A stretch of DNA of 64,000 bases from contig JASBYJ010000001.1 of assembly GCA_029984035.1 (NCBI GenBank), positions 310,001 through 374,000 on the forward strand, given 5' to 3'. Made by a program: the position numbers and the translations under genes. This document shows positions 24,590-33,931 of this stretch, piece by piece (the stretch's first letter is position 1; the number at the start of each line of letters is the position of its first letter). The notes under the pieces are model-generated. The model searched no databases, had not been told where the DNA came from, and saw only the letters and a list, made by a program, of their open reading frames with translations. Source of the stretch: Conchiformibius sp. (GTDB lineage Bacteria > Pseudomonadota > Gammaproteobacteria > Burkholderiales > Neisseriaceae).

Positions 24590-25024
24590 ATGACACAAGA
24601 AACCGCATTGGGCGCAGCCTTGAAATCCGCCGTGCAAACCATGAGCAAACGCAAACAAACCGAGATGATTGCCGATTATATTTACGGCAAATACGAGGTA
24701 TTTAAGCGCGTGAAGCCGTTGGCTGTGGGCATTGAGCAGGATTTGGTCAAACATCTGCCGCAATTTGATTCTGCTTTGATTTCGCGCGTGCTGTCCAACC
24801 ATTGCCGCCGTCCGCAATATATTAAAGCGGTGGCTCGCGGCGGTAAACGCTTCAATCTGCAAAACCGCGTACAAGGCGAGGTAACGGTGGAAGAACAGCA
24901 ACATGCTCTGGAACAGCCGGGTATTAAAGAAGCGATTGCGGCACAAGATGCGCGCCGTGCGGAAGCGGCTGCCAAGCGTGTGCAAAAAGCAGCACAGGCA
25001 GAACAGCAGGACGGTTCGGAGTAA
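24590..25024 (+). CDS. proQ: ProQ/FinO-family RNA chaperone
   Basis: RNA-binding protein of 144 residues that binds structured ends of small RNAs and mRNAs. It is a ProQ domain (MSKRKQTEMIADYIYGKY is unlike E. coli but RPLAVGIEQDL-type and SNHCRRPQYIKAVARGGKRFNLQN blocks are clear) with a short Lys/Ala/Gln-rich tail. The C-terminal Tudor-like domain of E. coli ProQ is absent, as in the minimal ProQ of N. meningitidis. It is probably a single-gene unit: it has its own leader after aroB and a 21-bp hairpin starting at its stop codon. Confidence 0.88.
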   Translation: MTQETALGAALKSAVQTMSKRKQTEMIADYIYGKYEVFKRVKPLAVGIEQDLVKHLPQFDSALISRVLSNHCRRPQYIKAVARGGKRFNLQNRVQGEVTVEEQQHALEQPGIKEAIAAQDARRAEAAAKRVQKAAQAEQQDGSE

Positions 25025-25067
25025 ACAATCAGGCTGCCTGAAAAAATTTCAGGCAGCCTGATTGTTT
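25023..25067. terminator. 21-bp DUS palindrome closing proQ
   Basis: The arms 25023-25043 and 25047-25067 are perfectly complementary over 21 bp (core AGGCTGCCTGAAA) with a 3-nt loop. The 5' arm begins inside the proQ stop codon TAA. A T-rich TTGTTTGG end follows. This is a DUS pair extended on both sides into an unusually long perfect stem. Confidence 0.8.
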
Positions 25068-25512
25068 GGTGTTGAGATGGAATGGTTTGTTCCGATGGAA
25101 TGGTTTGTACATTCGATAACCCTTGAGTTGGATTGCGGGTTTGCCTTGCGGATAATGCGGTATCGCCAAATCAATGTGTGAGTCAAGTGTTTATGCGGAT
25201 TGGCGATTGTGTATCACGCAATTTTTATATCGGATGGGCAATGCTATCGGCTTTAACGAACACGCGTGGTGGTTGTGCACCACAAAATTTTTCCATCGGA
25301 TGGGAAGGCATCTCGCGCCACGACTTGGTGCGCAAGTGGTTGTGCACTACAAAATTTTTCCATCGGATGGGACAGTTGGATATGACGGGACACCTGTGTT
25401 TTACCATGTGCGGCCTGCATCGGTACGAGAGTTAGTAACGGCTGTTGTATTCTGAGTCGATTTTCATTGATATTCCAATTATTTCCATTACGTACACATA
25501 TCGGGAAGATAT
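25068..25512. other. Intergenic stretch with three 66-67-bp tandem repeats
   Basis: No gene is evident between proQ and proC. The region holds three tandem copies of a unit containing ACnAAAATTTTTCCATCGGATGGG-type sequence (detailed separately) and, before them, a short repeat ATGGAATGGTTTGT at about 25078-25110. Open frames here are formed by the repeats and match nothing I know. Confidence 0.5.
25209..25372. repeat. Tandem repeat, three units of about 67 bp
   Basis: Units 2 (25269-25305) and 3 (25336-25372) share GTGGTTGTGCAC, then nearly identical ACAAAATTTTTCCATCGGATGGGA over 37 bp, with one difference; spacing is 67 bp. Unit 1 (about 25209-25238) is degenerate (CACGCAATTTTTATATCGG) and 66-67 bp earlier. 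Between the conserved parts the sequence differs. Origin unknown. Confidence 0.65.
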
Positions 25513-26307
25513 ATGGCAATTGTTTTTTTAGGCGGCGGCAATATGGCGGCGGCTATTATTTCGGGTTTGCGCCAACGCGCTTATGAGACCAATATAGTTG
25601 TTTCCGAACGCAATTCCGAGCGTTGTGCTTTTTTAAGGCAGCAATATGAGGTGGAAACACCGCTGCATTTACCGGTTTTGTGTGCGGATGATGTTTTGAT
25701 ACTGGCCGTGAAGCCTCAGGATATGCAGGAAGCCTGTCGGGATATCGAATTGAATGGAGCGTTAGTGCTGTCTATTGCTGCGGGTCTGAATGTGGAAACT
25801 TTGAGCCGATATTTGGGCGGCAGCCGCAGAATCGTGCGCGTTATGCCCAATACGCCTGCGCAAATCGGCTTGGGCGTGTCGGGCCTGTTTGCCGCGGAAG
25901 GGGTTTCGGATGATGACCGTGTTCGCGCACAAGACATTATGCAGGCAGCGGGTATGACGGTTTGGTTGGATAATGAAGCGCAAATGGATGCGGTTACGGC
26001 AGTGAGCGGCAGCGGCCCTGCTTATGTGTTTTATTTGATGAACGCGCTGCAACAGGCGGCAATCGCACAGGGCTTTGATGAGCAAACGGCTTACCGGCTC
26101 AGCTTGGCTACGTTCAAAGGTGCCGTGTTGTTGGCCGAGCACAGTGCCGCATCGTTTGAAGTGTTGCAACAACAGGTTACCTCCAAGGGCGGGACAACCT
26201 TTGCCGCATTGGAAGTGTTCAGGCAGCATCAGCTGGCGGAGAAACTGGGCGAAGGCGTGCAGGCTGCGTGCAAACGTTCCCAAGAGTTGTCGCAAACATT
26301 GGGTTGA
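25513..26307 (+). CDS. proC: Pyrroline-5-carboxylate reductase
   Basis: NAD(P)H-dependent last step of proline synthesis; 264 residues. An N-terminal Rossmann motif is present (FLGGGNMAAAIISGL), then VRVMPNTPAQIGLGVSGLFA and the family signature in AVSGSGPAYVFYLMNALQQA, with SKGGTT near the C-terminus. Length is typical. It stands alone and is followed by a DUS-based terminator shared with the convergent CdsA-like gene. Confidence 0.96.
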   Translation: MAIVFLGGGNMAAAIISGLRQRAYETNIVVSERNSERCAFLRQQYEVETPLHLPVLCADDVLILAVKPQDMQEACRDIELNGALVLSIAAGLNVETLSRYLGGSRRIVRVMPNTPAQIGLGVSGLFAAEGVSDDDRVRAQDIMQAAGMTVWLDNEAQMDAVTAVSGSGPAYVFYLMNALQQAAIAQGFDEQTAYRLSLATFKGAVLLAEHSAASFEVLQQQVTSKGGTTFAALEVFRQHQLAEKLGEGVQAACKRSQELSQTLG

Positions 26308-26654
26308 TGGTTTGGAAGGCTGCCTGAAAGGTCGGCAGGCATCGTGCAAGTAATGCTGCTATTTTGTTCATCGTATCGGGCGGCTTGCCGCTTGGGAAAA
26401 GAATGGCGTGTTGATGAGGTGTTTGATAGTTGTTCGGTTGGCTGAGAGCTGCGGATGAATATCGATAAGGGATAAAAAACATTGCTGGAATGGCGTTTTA
26501 AACAGGCAAGGCATTTAGCGTTATGGTTGTTTAAAATGGGCCATATCCGTTCCGTATGGATATGAAATAAGGCTGCCTGAAACCGGTTGCGTAACGGTTT
26601 CAGGCAGCCTTATGTGGGGGTAAAAAAATAGTATTTCGGAAACAATAATATATT
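26308..26654. other. Intergenic region after proC
   Basis: About 350 bp between convergent genes. It holds a DUS inside the proC tail region and one strong hairpin (26567-26613). I see no gene or other signal in the rest. Confidence 0.5.
26567..26613. terminator. DUS hairpin between convergent genes
   Basis: The arms 26567-26585 and 26595-26613 (ATAAGGCTGCCTGAAACCG and its complement) form a perfect 19-bp stem with a 9-nt loop. It lies between proC (+) and the CdsA-like gene (-) and can serve both. Confidence 0.75.
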
Positions 26655-27587
26655 TTATGCGGCAAAGTAGCGCACGATGTGGAAAAACACAGGAGCGGCA
26701 AAACAAAGATTATCGGTGCGGTCTAAGATGCCCATGCGGTTGGAGCGGGAATGCCAGCTTTTAACACGGAAACCTTGTTTCACTGCCGTCATCACAATAT
26801 TGCCGCAGAAGCCGGCAGTGGCAATGACCAAGCCCGTTAAGGCTGCCTGAAAGGGAGAAAAAGGCGTAAGGCGGTATAACAAGGCGGCAACCAATCCCGA
26901 ACAGGCGATGCTGGCCAAAGTGCCTGCCACGGTTTGTCCGGAGAGTTCGGGTAATAGGGTTTTTTCACCGATGAAGCGGCTGAACACGCATTGCAGCGTG
27001 TCGCTGATTTGTACCACCAATATCATGAAAATCAACAATACGATATTGCGGTTGTCGAAACCTGCAAAATCCAGCGTCATCAAAGCGGGAATGTAGGAAA
27101 TACAGAAAACCGTTCCCATCAATCCCCATTGGATTTTTGCCGTGCGTTCGATAAAGCCTTTGGGTTCTCCCGAAAGGGCAACGATAACGGGCAATACCAG
27201 CAGGGCGTATATCGGTATCAAAGTGGTGTACATACCGTACCAGCCGACAAAAACAAAGTAATATTGCAAGGGAAGCAGGATATAGAAGCATACGGCAATG
27301 GCGTTGTGGTCGCTGCGGTGGCGGTATGCCAATGTCATAAATTCACGCAACGCGGCAAAGGAAATGCCGAAAAACAACAATACCGCGCCGATACGGTCGA
27401 AAAAATGCACCAGCAGCAGGGCGGCCAATACCCACCACCAAGAAAAAATCCGTTCCGAGCCTTCTTCAGACAAAAAACCCGGGCGCGAACGGTTCAATGC
27501 AACAGCCGACAATGAAGCGACCGATAAAATGACAAAAATGCCTAAAAAAACCGATACCGCTTGTGCGGGCAGAGTGTCGGAAATCAT
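26655..27587 (-). CDS. CdsA-like phosphatidate cytidylyltransferase family protein
   Basis: Integral membrane protein of 310 residues with about eight hydrophobic helices. Its C-terminal block (VKQGFRVKSWHSRSNRMG then ILDRTDNLCFAAP) matches the CDP-diglyceride synthase signature, which makes CDP-diacylglycerol from phosphatidic acid and CTP. The mid-region VQISDTLQCVFSRFIGEKTL is typical of the paralogue group near E. coli YnbB, so it may not be the main cdsA, which in many proteobacteria lies beside ispC/bamA. It is a lone gene here. No regulation is visible. Confidence 0.75.
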   Translation of the reverse strand: MISDTLPAQAVSVFLGIFVILSVASLSAVALNRSRPGFLSEEGSERIFSWWWVLAALLLVHFFDRIGAVLLFFGISFAALREFMTLAYRHRSDHNAIAVCFYILLPLQYYFVFVGWYGMYTTLIPIYALLVLPVIVALSGEPKGFIERTAKIQWGLMGTVFCISYIPALMTLDFAGFDNRNIVLLIFMILVVQISDTLQCVFSRFIGEKTLLPELSGQTVAGTLASIACSGLVAALLYRLTPFSPFQAALTGLVIATAGFCGNIVMTAVKQGFRVKSWHSRSNRMGILDRTDNLCFAAPVFFHIVRYFAA

Positions 27588-27742
27588 GTTGTTCCTAATC
27601 GGGATAAGTACTCAAGGCGCGGATTATACCAAACCTTGACTGGGGATTTTCCGCCGTATTTGCATGACTGGGAAACCGATGGCGTTTCAGGCAGCTTTTT
27701 TGTTTTATAATCGGCACTTTCAGTTCGCATCGGTTATCAGAA

Positions 27743-29401
27743 ATGCTGCTCGCACTGTCTTTACGCGATTTCGTGATTGTTGAACAACTCAATTTGAATT
27801 TCCAAAACGGATTTACCGTCCTGACAGGAGAAACAGGCGCGGGCAAGTCCATCACATTAGATGCCATCGGCCTGCTGCTGGGCGACAAGGCGGACTACAG
27901 CCAAGTGCGGAACGGTGCAAGCGAAGCACAGCTTTCGGCCTTGTTCGACATAGACGGCTTGGACAACCTGAAAAACCAATTGCGCGAACAAGGCCTGTTG
28001 GCATCGGACGAAACCGATTTATCCATACGCCGCGTCATCGATAGCAAAGGCAAAAGCCGCAGTTTCATCAATAATCAGGCAGCCACATTGTCGCAACTCA
28101 AACAAATCGGCGAGCAACTCATCGACATACACGGTCAGAATACACACCATTCACTCAATCAGGAATCCGTACAACGTCAATTGTTGGATGACTTTTCAGG
28201 CAGCCAGGAATTGGCTGCCGCTGTTAAGGCCGCCTATCAGCATTGGCAGTCGGCACAACGCAGCCTGAAAGCAGCGCAAGAAGCAGGTGAACAACAGCAA
28301 ATCGAACGCGAACGCCTGCAATGGCAGGCGGACGAATTATCACAGTTGGGCATGGAAGAAGGCGAATGGGAAAGTCTGAACCAAAGCCACGATATTCTGG
28401 CCAACGCCGCGGGTTTGCTGGAAGCCGCCGAAGAAGCACGCGAACACATCGATGGCGACAACGGCATGCAAAGCCTTCTCTACCGTTGCCGCAAATCATT
28501 GGAAAGCTTGAGCGAAATCGAGACGCGGTTTGCCGAAAGTTTGGAATTGTTCGACAGCATTGAAGCGGAACTGGAAACCGTCAGCGACAATCTGCGCGAT
28601 GTGATTAATAAAATCGAAATCAACCCTCAAGAGTTGGCAGTCAAAGAAGAAAGAATGCGGGAATTGATGGGAGGTGCCCGCAAATACCGCGTATCGCCGG
28701 AAGCATTGCCGCAAAAACTGGCGGACATTCAGGCAGCCTTGCGGCAATTGGAAGAAGCTGCCGATGTGGAAGCCCTGAAGCAGGCGGCTTCCGAAGCCGA
28801 AGCGGCATACCGCCGACATGCCTGCCTGCTTTCCGAAAAACGCCGTGCTGCCGCTGCCAAACTGTCCGAAGAAACCTGCGCCCATATGCAGCACTTGGCG
28901 ATGAAGGGAGCAAAATTTCAAGTGGAATTATTGCCTTGCGAACCTTCCGCACATGGTTTGGAGCAGGTTCAATATCAAGTGGCCGCCAATAAAGGCAGTC
29001 CGCTGCGTCCTTTGAACAAAGTGGCGTCGGGCGGCGAATTGGCGCGTATCAGTTTGTCGATACAGGTGGTTGCCAGCCAATACACGCAGGTGCCGACTTT
29101 GATATTTGACGAAGTGGATACGGGCATAGGCGGCGGTGTGGCCGAAACGGTAGGCAAAGCCTTGCGCCAATTGGGCGGCAAGCATCAGGTATTGGCGGTA
29201 ACCCATCTGCCACAAGTGGCTGCCTGCGGCGAGCATCACTGGCAGGTGTCGAAATACAGCGAAGGCGAGCAAACAGTCAGCGAAATCAAAGTATTGGGAA
29301 AACAGGGCAGAGTGGAGGAAGTAGCCCGTATGTTGGGCGGCGAAACCATTACCGAAACCACGCGCAAGCATGCTGCCGAATTGTTGGCGATGATGGCGTA
29401 A
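27743..29401 (+). CDS. recN: DNA repair protein RecN
   Basis: SMC-like ATPase of 552 residues for double-strand break repair. N-terminal Walker A GETGAGKSI (about 30-38), two long coiled-coil arms in the middle, and C-terminal signature ASGGELARISLSIQ with Walker B LIFDEVDTGIGGGVAETVG. A TATAAT box at 27706-27711 lies 31 bp before the ATG; its -35 partner is weak. I do not see a clear LexA operator. murD begins 13 bp after the stop, so the two may be co-transcribed. Confidence 0.95.
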   Translation: MLLALSLRDFVIVEQLNLNFQNGFTVLTGETGAGKSITLDAIGLLLGDKADYSQVRNGASEAQLSALFDIDGLDNLKNQLREQGLLASDETDLSIRRVIDSKGKSRSFINNQAATLSQLKQIGEQLIDIHGQNTHHSLNQESVQRQLLDDFSGSQELAAAVKAAYQHWQSAQRSLKAAQEAGEQQQIERERLQWQADELSQLGMEEGEWESLNQSHDILANAAGLLEAAEEAREHIDGDNGMQSLLYRCRKSLESLSEIETRFAESLELFDSIEAELETVSDNLRDVINKIEINPQELAVKEERMRELMGGARKYRVSPEALPQKLADIQAALRQLEEAADVEALKQAASEAEAAYRRHACLLSEKRRAAAAKLSEETCAHMQHLAMKGAKFQVELLPCEPSAHGLEQVQYQVAANKGSPLRPLNKVASGGELARISLSIQVVASQYTQVPTLIFDEVDTGIGGGVAETVGKALRQLGGKHQVLAVTHLPQVAACGEHHWQVSKYSEGEQTVSEIKVLGKQGRVEEVARMLGGETITETTRKHAAELLAMMA

Positions 29402-29414
29402 CGGGATAATCCAT

Positions 29415-30749
29415 ATGAATCTGAATCATCAAAAAGTTTTGGTTGCCGGCTTGGGTCGGACCGGCATTTCCGTTTTGCAGTATTGCAGGCATTGCGGCAT
29501 AGACGCAGCCGCTTATGATGCCGTTATCCAACCTGAACAGGCGGAGCGGTTGGCGCAGCAGTTTCCCGACTATCCGCAGTTTTCAGGCAGCCTGAAAGAG
29601 GCATTGCGGCAACGCAGCGTATTGGTTTTAAGCCCGGGAATCTCACGCAGGCTGCCTGAAATCGTGGAATTTGAACAACAAGGCGGCAGGGTGACGGGCG
29701 ATGTCGCGATTTTGGCGGATATCTTGCGTTCGTGTCCCGACAAAATCATTGCCATCACAGGCAGCAACGGTAAAACCACAACCACTTCATTGGTCGGGCA
29801 TTTATGCAGTCAAAGCGGATTGGATACCGTAGTTGCAGGCAATATCGGCACGCCGGTTTTACAGGCTTGGCTGGAACGCGAAGGACGGCCGGCCGATGTG
29901 TGGGTGTTGGAATTGTCCAGCTTCCAATTGGAAACCACACCGTTGCTGTCGGCCGATGCCTCAGCCTGCCTGAATGTGTCGGAAGACCATCTCGACCGCT
30001 ATAGCGATTTGTTGGATTATGCACACGCCAAATCCGCGGTTTTTAACGGTTGCCGCGTTCAGGTGCTGAATGAAGACGATGTTTTGTGCCGCGCTATGCG
30101 CCGCCCGGATTGCCAAACGCTGGCTTTTTCTCTAGAGGGGCGGCAGGATTATTGGTTGGATAAAGATTCAGGCTGCCTGAAAAACGGAGATGATGCTTTG
30201 TTGGCAGGGAAGGATATTCCTTTGCAGGGCAGCCACAATGCGGCGAATGCTTTGGCGGCTTTGGCATTGTGTGAAGCCGTCGGCTTGCAACGCGCCGATT
30301 TGTTGCGACACCTGCAAACCTTTCAAGGCTTGCCGCACCGCGTGGAGAAAGTGGGCGAAAAAAACGGAGTGGTATTCATTGACGACAGCAAAGGTACGAA
30401 TGTGGGCGCAACGGCTGCCGCTCTGGCGGGGCTGCCTGAAAAAATCGTTTTGATTGCGGGCGGACAAGGCAAGGGGCAGGATTTTTCTCCGTTGAAGCCT
30501 TTGTTGGCCGAGAAAGTGCGCGCGCTGTTTCTGATTGGTAGCGATGCGCCGAAATTGGCAGGGGATATCGAAGGTTGCGGTGTCGTACCCGTGTTTTGCG
30601 ACAGTCTGCCCGAAGCGGTGAGAAAATCGTATGCGGCGGCCAAATCGGGCGATATCGTTTTGCTCAGCCCCGCTTGTGCCAGTTTGGATATGTTTCAAAA
30701 TTATGCCCACCGCGCCCAAGTGTTTATTCAGGCTTTTCAAGAGCTTTAG
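29415..30749 (+). CDS. murD: UDP-N-acetylmuramoylalanine--D-glutamate ligase
   Basis: Cytoplasmic ATP-dependent ligase that adds D-Glu to UDP-MurNAc-L-Ala in peptidoglycan synthesis; 444 residues. An N-terminal Rossmann-like UDP-binding part (VLVAGLGRTGISVLQY), the ATP loop ITGSNGKTTTTSL, NVSEDHLDRY, the block PHRVEKVGEKNGVVFIDDSK and LSPACASLDMFQNYAHR are present. It stands next to recN, not inside a mur/fts cluster. Two DUS copies are read through as coding sequence (GSLK and RLPE segments). Confidence 0.96.
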   Translation: MNLNHQKVLVAGLGRTGISVLQYCRHCGIDAAAYDAVIQPEQAERLAQQFPDYPQFSGSLKEALRQRSVLVLSPGISRRLPEIVEFEQQGGRVTGDVAILADILRSCPDKIIAITGSNGKTTTTSLVGHLCSQSGLDTVVAGNIGTPVLQAWLEREGRPADVWVLELSSFQLETTPLLSADASACLNVSEDHLDRYSDLLDYAHAKSAVFNGCRVQVLNEDDVLCRAMRRPDCQTLAFSLEGRQDYWLDKDSGCLKNGDDALLAGKDIPLQGSHNAANALAALALCEAVGLQRADLLRHLQTFQGLPHRVEKVGEKNGVVFIDDSKGTNVGATAAALAGLPEKIVLIAGGQGKGQDFSPLKPLLAEKVRALFLIGSDAPKLAGDIEGCGVVPVFCDSLPEAVRKSYAAAKSGDIVLLSPACASLDMFQNYAHRAQVFIQAFQEL

Positions 30750-30873
30750 ATGGAATTGATGGAAACGGTACATGATTGTTGCGATGTGCCGTCTTGTTTG
30801 AACGATTGTTTGGTATCGTGCTTTGAACAACGGTTTTGTATTGCAAAACCTTATCCCCAGGAGAGCAAGGAGT

Positions 30874-32007
30874 ATGACTATGACCCGTTTACCCCGTCCC
30901 GAAGTTGATGAATTCGGTTTTCTCGAATATTCGGTGGTGTATACCGACCGTGCGGTGAACCATATGTCGCAGAAGTTTCAGGCGGCTTTGCGTGATATTT
31001 CGGCTACTTTGAAAGAAGTGTATGCCGCCGACCATGTCGCGGTGATACCCGGCAGCGGCACTTCAGGCATGGAAGCGGTGGTGCGCCAGCTGGCAAAAGG
31101 GAAAAAATGCCTGATTGTACGCAACGGCTTTTTCAGCTACCGTTGGACGCAGATTTTGCAACAAAGCGGTTTGGCGGCGGCAGAACAGGTGCTGACTGCA
31201 CAACGAAACGTTTCAGGCAGCCGCGAACCTTTCGCGCCGCCGCCTATCGAACAGGTGTGTGCCGAAATTGCGGCGTTTAAGCCCGATTTGGTGTTTGCGC
31301 CGCAAGTGGAAACGGCATCGGGCATCATGCTGCCTGAAAGTTATATTAAGGCGTTGGCAGAGGCTGTGCATCAGGCAGGCGGTCTGCTGGTGTTGGATGC
31401 GATTGCGGCAGGCTGCGTATGGGCGGATATGCGTGCTTGGGGTGTCGATATCGTGGTGTCCGCGCCGCAAAAAGGTTGGAGCGGCTCGCCGTGTTGCGGC
31501 TTGGTGATGTTGAATCATGCCGCTTATGAGAGGGTTCAGCAAACCCAATCCGACAGCTTTGCCTTGGATTTGAAAAAATGGCTGACGATTATGCAGGCAT
31601 TTGAAAACGGCACTCATGCTTATCATGCCACGCCGCCTACCGATGCGTTGATGAGGTTGCACGAAGTGATGCGGGAAGCGCGCGCCATAGGCTTTGACGT
31701 GTTGCAGAAGAGACAGTTCGAATTGGGTGCCAAAGTGCGCAGGCTTTTGGCGGATAAGGGTTATCCCAGCGTGGCGGCAGAAGGTTTCGAAGCGCCGGGC
31801 GTGGTGGTAGCCTATACTGACAGCGCGGATATTCAAAGCGGCAAAGCGTTTTTGGCCCGCAATATGCAGATTGCTTCAGGCGTGCCTTTGCAGTGCAGTG
31901 AGGGAGATGATTTCCAAACGTTCCGTTTAGGCTTGTTCGGCTTGGATAAATTGGCTGATGTGGACGGCACGGTAGCACGTTTGGCTGAAGTGTTGGATAA
32001 GTTGTGA
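30874..32007 (+). CDS. Class V pyridoxal-phosphate aminotransferase (AGT-like)
   Basis: 377 residues. Fold-type I aminotransferase of the alanine-glyoxylate / serine-glyoxylate group: IPGSGTSGMEAVVRQLA, the cofactor Asp in LLVLDAIAAGCVWADM, the PLP lysine in VSAPQKGWSGSPCCGLV and HATPPTDALMRLHE. Substrate cannot be told from sequence. The frame is open to an ATG at 30823, but homology starts at MTMTRLPRP. AGGAG lies about 10 bases before ATG 30874, and AAGGAG seven before ATG 30880; either may be used. Two hairpins follow. Confidence 0.82.
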   Translation: MTMTRLPRPEVDEFGFLEYSVVYTDRAVNHMSQKFQAALRDISATLKEVYAADHVAVIPGSGTSGMEAVVRQLAKGKKCLIVRNGFFSYRWTQILQQSGLAAAEQVLTAQRNVSGSREPFAPPPIEQVCAEIAAFKPDLVFAPQVETASGIMLPESYIKALAEAVHQAGGLLVLDAIAAGCVWADMRAWGVDIVVSAPQKGWSGSPCCGLVMLNHAAYERVQQTQSDSFALDLKKWLTIMQAFENGTHAYHATPPTDALMRLHEVMREARAIGFDVLQKRQFELGAKVRRLLADKGYPSVAAEGFEAPGVVVAYTDSADIQSGKAFLARNMQIASGVPLQCSEGDDFQTFRLGLFGLDKLADVDGTVARLAEVLDKL

Positions 32008-32030
32008 TGACGTAATAATGATGTATTCAG

Positions 32031-32060
32031 GCTGCCTGAAAGGTTTCAGGCAGCTTTTTT
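32031..32060 (+). terminator. DUS terminator after the aminotransferase gene
   Basis: GCTGCCTGAAA (32031-32041) and TTTCAGGCAGC (32044-32054) flank GG and are followed by six T residues. A classic DUS-pair intrinsic terminator on the plus strand. Confidence 0.85.
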
Positions 32061-32126
32061 GATGGTTGTTTTGTGAATATGGTTATGGTGTTGTACTTAA
32101 TCCGATATATGGAAAAAAGTAATTAA

Positions 32127-32161
32127 CGGCAGCAGTACGTTGTAACTGCTGCCGCTTTTTT
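32127..32161. terminator. Second hairpin in the convergent gap
   Basis: CGGCAGCAGT (32127-32136) pairs with ACTGCTGCCG (32145-32154), loop 8 nt, then C and a run of T residues. Not DUS-derived. It backs up the first terminator and may also end the etf-QO transcript coming from the other side, given the AAAAAA at 32113-32118. Confidence 0.7.
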
Positions 32162-32208
32162 CAGGCTGCCTGAATATTCTTGGTTAAACTTACAGGCTGC
32201 CTGAAACC

Positions 32209-33873
32209 CTACATCGCACCATAGTTCGGACCGCTGCCGCCTTCGGGACAAGTCCAAGTGATGTTTTGGGTAGGGTCTTTGATGTCGCAGGTTTTGCAGT
32301 GCAGGCAGTTTGCGGCGTTGATGTTGAGTTTGGCGTTGCCGTTGTCGTCTTGCACGATTTCATACACTGCGGCAGGACAATAGCGTGTTTCGGGTGAGGC
32401 GTATTCTCGGTAGTTGATGCTAATCGCTGTTTCGGGATGGGCAAGCCGCAGATGTACGGGTTGGTTTTCTTCGTGGGCGAGATTGGCAAGATAAACGCTG
32501 TCTTCTCTGCTGAAGCTGATTTGGCCGTCAGGTTTCGGATAAATGATGGGCGTGCAGTCGGCGGCTTTTTTCAGGCTACCCCAATCGGTGTGTTTGTGTT
32601 TGAGTGTCCAAGGCGTTCTGCCTTTGAAAATGTATTGTTCCAGCCCTGTGTAGGCAAAGCCCGCCCACATGCCCCATTGGAAAGACGGGCGGATATTGCG
32701 TGCTTCATGCAGCTCGCGGTAGAGCCAGCTTGCTTGAAAGAGCGGAGTGTATTGTGTCGCTTCGCGATGGGTTTCAGGCAGCGTGCCGTCATGTTCCGCC
32801 AGAAGTGGGAAAACGGCTTCGGCTGCCAGCATTGAGGATTTCATGGCGGTGTGTATGCCCTTGATGCGCGGGGTGTTCAAAAATCCTGCTGAGTCGCCAA
32901 TCAGTGCGCCGCCGGGAAAAGAGAGTTTGGGGAGGCTTTGCAAACCGCCTTCGCACAAAGCGCGTGCACCGTAGGCAATGCGGCGGCCGCCTTCCAAGCT
33001 GCGGCGGATAACGGGATGGGTTTTGAAGCGTTGGAACTCTTCAAAGGGCGATAAATAGGGATTGGTGTAATCTAAGCCGACCACAAAGCCTATGGCTATT
33101 TGATTGTTGTTGAGATGATAAATAAATGAGCCGCCGTAGGTTTGGCTGTCTAGGGGCCAGCCTGTCGAGTGTATAGCCAATCCGCTTTGGCATTGTTCGG
33201 ACGACACTTCCCAAATTTCTTTGATGCCTATGCCGTAAGTTTGCGCTTGGCTGTTTTTATCGAGCTCAAAGCGTTGAATCACTTGTTTGCTGAGCGAGCC
33301 GCGACAACCTTCGGCAAACAGGGTTTGCTTGGCATGAAGCTCCATACCGCGTTGGAAGTTGGCACCTTGCGAGCCGTCTTTTTCGATGCCCATGTCGCCT
33401 GTGGCAACACCTTTTACGCTGCCGTCTGCGTGGTAGAGAATTTCGCTTGCGGCAAATCCCGCATAGATTTCCACGCCTAGATGTTCGGCCTGTTCTGCCA
33501 ACCAGCGGCATAGCATACCCAAGCTGATGATGTAGTTGCCTTCATTGCGAAAGCAGGGTGCGGTGGGCAGTGTGAACGCTTTTTGTTCGGTAAGGAACAA
33601 CACGCGGTCTTCGCGCACGGGGCAATCCAGCGGTGCGCCGTTATTTTTCCATTCAGGCAGCAGTTCGTTTAATGCGATAGGGTCCAACACGGCTCCTGCG
33701 AGTATGTGCGCTCCCACTTCGCTGCCTTTTTCCAATACGCAAACACTGATATCGCTTCCGTTTTGTTCCGCCAGTTGTTTCAAGCGTATCGCTGCCGACA
33801 GCCCTGCGGGCCCGGCACCGACAATCACGACATCGTAAGACATGGCATCGCGTTCGGTTTCGGTTTGGTTCAT
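32209..33873 (-). CDS. Electron transfer flavoprotein-ubiquinone oxidoreductase
   Basis: Inner-membrane-associated flavoprotein (554 residues) that passes electrons from ETF to ubiquinone. An N-terminal FAD Rossmann motif (YDVVIVGAGPAGLSAAIRL, residues about 13-31), the ETF-QO middle with GIHTAMKSSMLAAEAVF and a C-terminal 4Fe-4S motif (NCLHCKTCDIKDPTQNITW then TCPEGGSGPNYG) are all present, as in the human and bacterial enzymes. AAGGGA lies eight bases before the ATG. No etfAB genes are in this window. It is a single gene. Confidence 0.94.
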   Translation of the reverse strand: MNQTETERDAMSYDVVIVGAGPAGLSAAIRLKQLAEQNGSDISVCVLEKGSEVGAHILAGAVLDPIALNELLPEWKNNGAPLDCPVREDRVLFLTEQKAFTLPTAPCFRNEGNYIISLGMLCRWLAEQAEHLGVEIYAGFAASEILYHADGSVKGVATGDMGIEKDGSQGANFQRGMELHAKQTLFAEGCRGSLSKQVIQRFELDKNSQAQTYGIGIKEIWEVSSEQCQSGLAIHSTGWPLDSQTYGGSFIYHLNNNQIAIGFVVGLDYTNPYLSPFEEFQRFKTHPVIRRSLEGGRRIAYGARALCEGGLQSLPKLSFPGGALIGDSAGFLNTPRIKGIHTAMKSSMLAAEAVFPLLAEHDGTLPETHREATQYTPLFQASWLYRELHEARNIRPSFQWGMWAGFAYTGLEQYIFKGRTPWTLKHKHTDWGSLKKAADCTPIIYPKPDGQISFSREDSVYLANLAHEENQPVHLRLAHPETAISINYREYASPETRYCPAAVYEIVQDDNGNAKLNINAANCLHCKTCDIKDPTQNITWTCPEGGSGPNYGAM

Positions 33874-33931
33874 GGCGGTTTTCCCTTATGTTGTGAAAAG
33901 CTGCCTGAATATTTTCAGGCAGCCTTTTAAT

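Noticed and set aside
25209..25372. CRISPR array
   Set aside because: Only three units, one of them degenerate, no cas genes, and the conserved part is longer than the variable part. A plain tandem repeat fits better.
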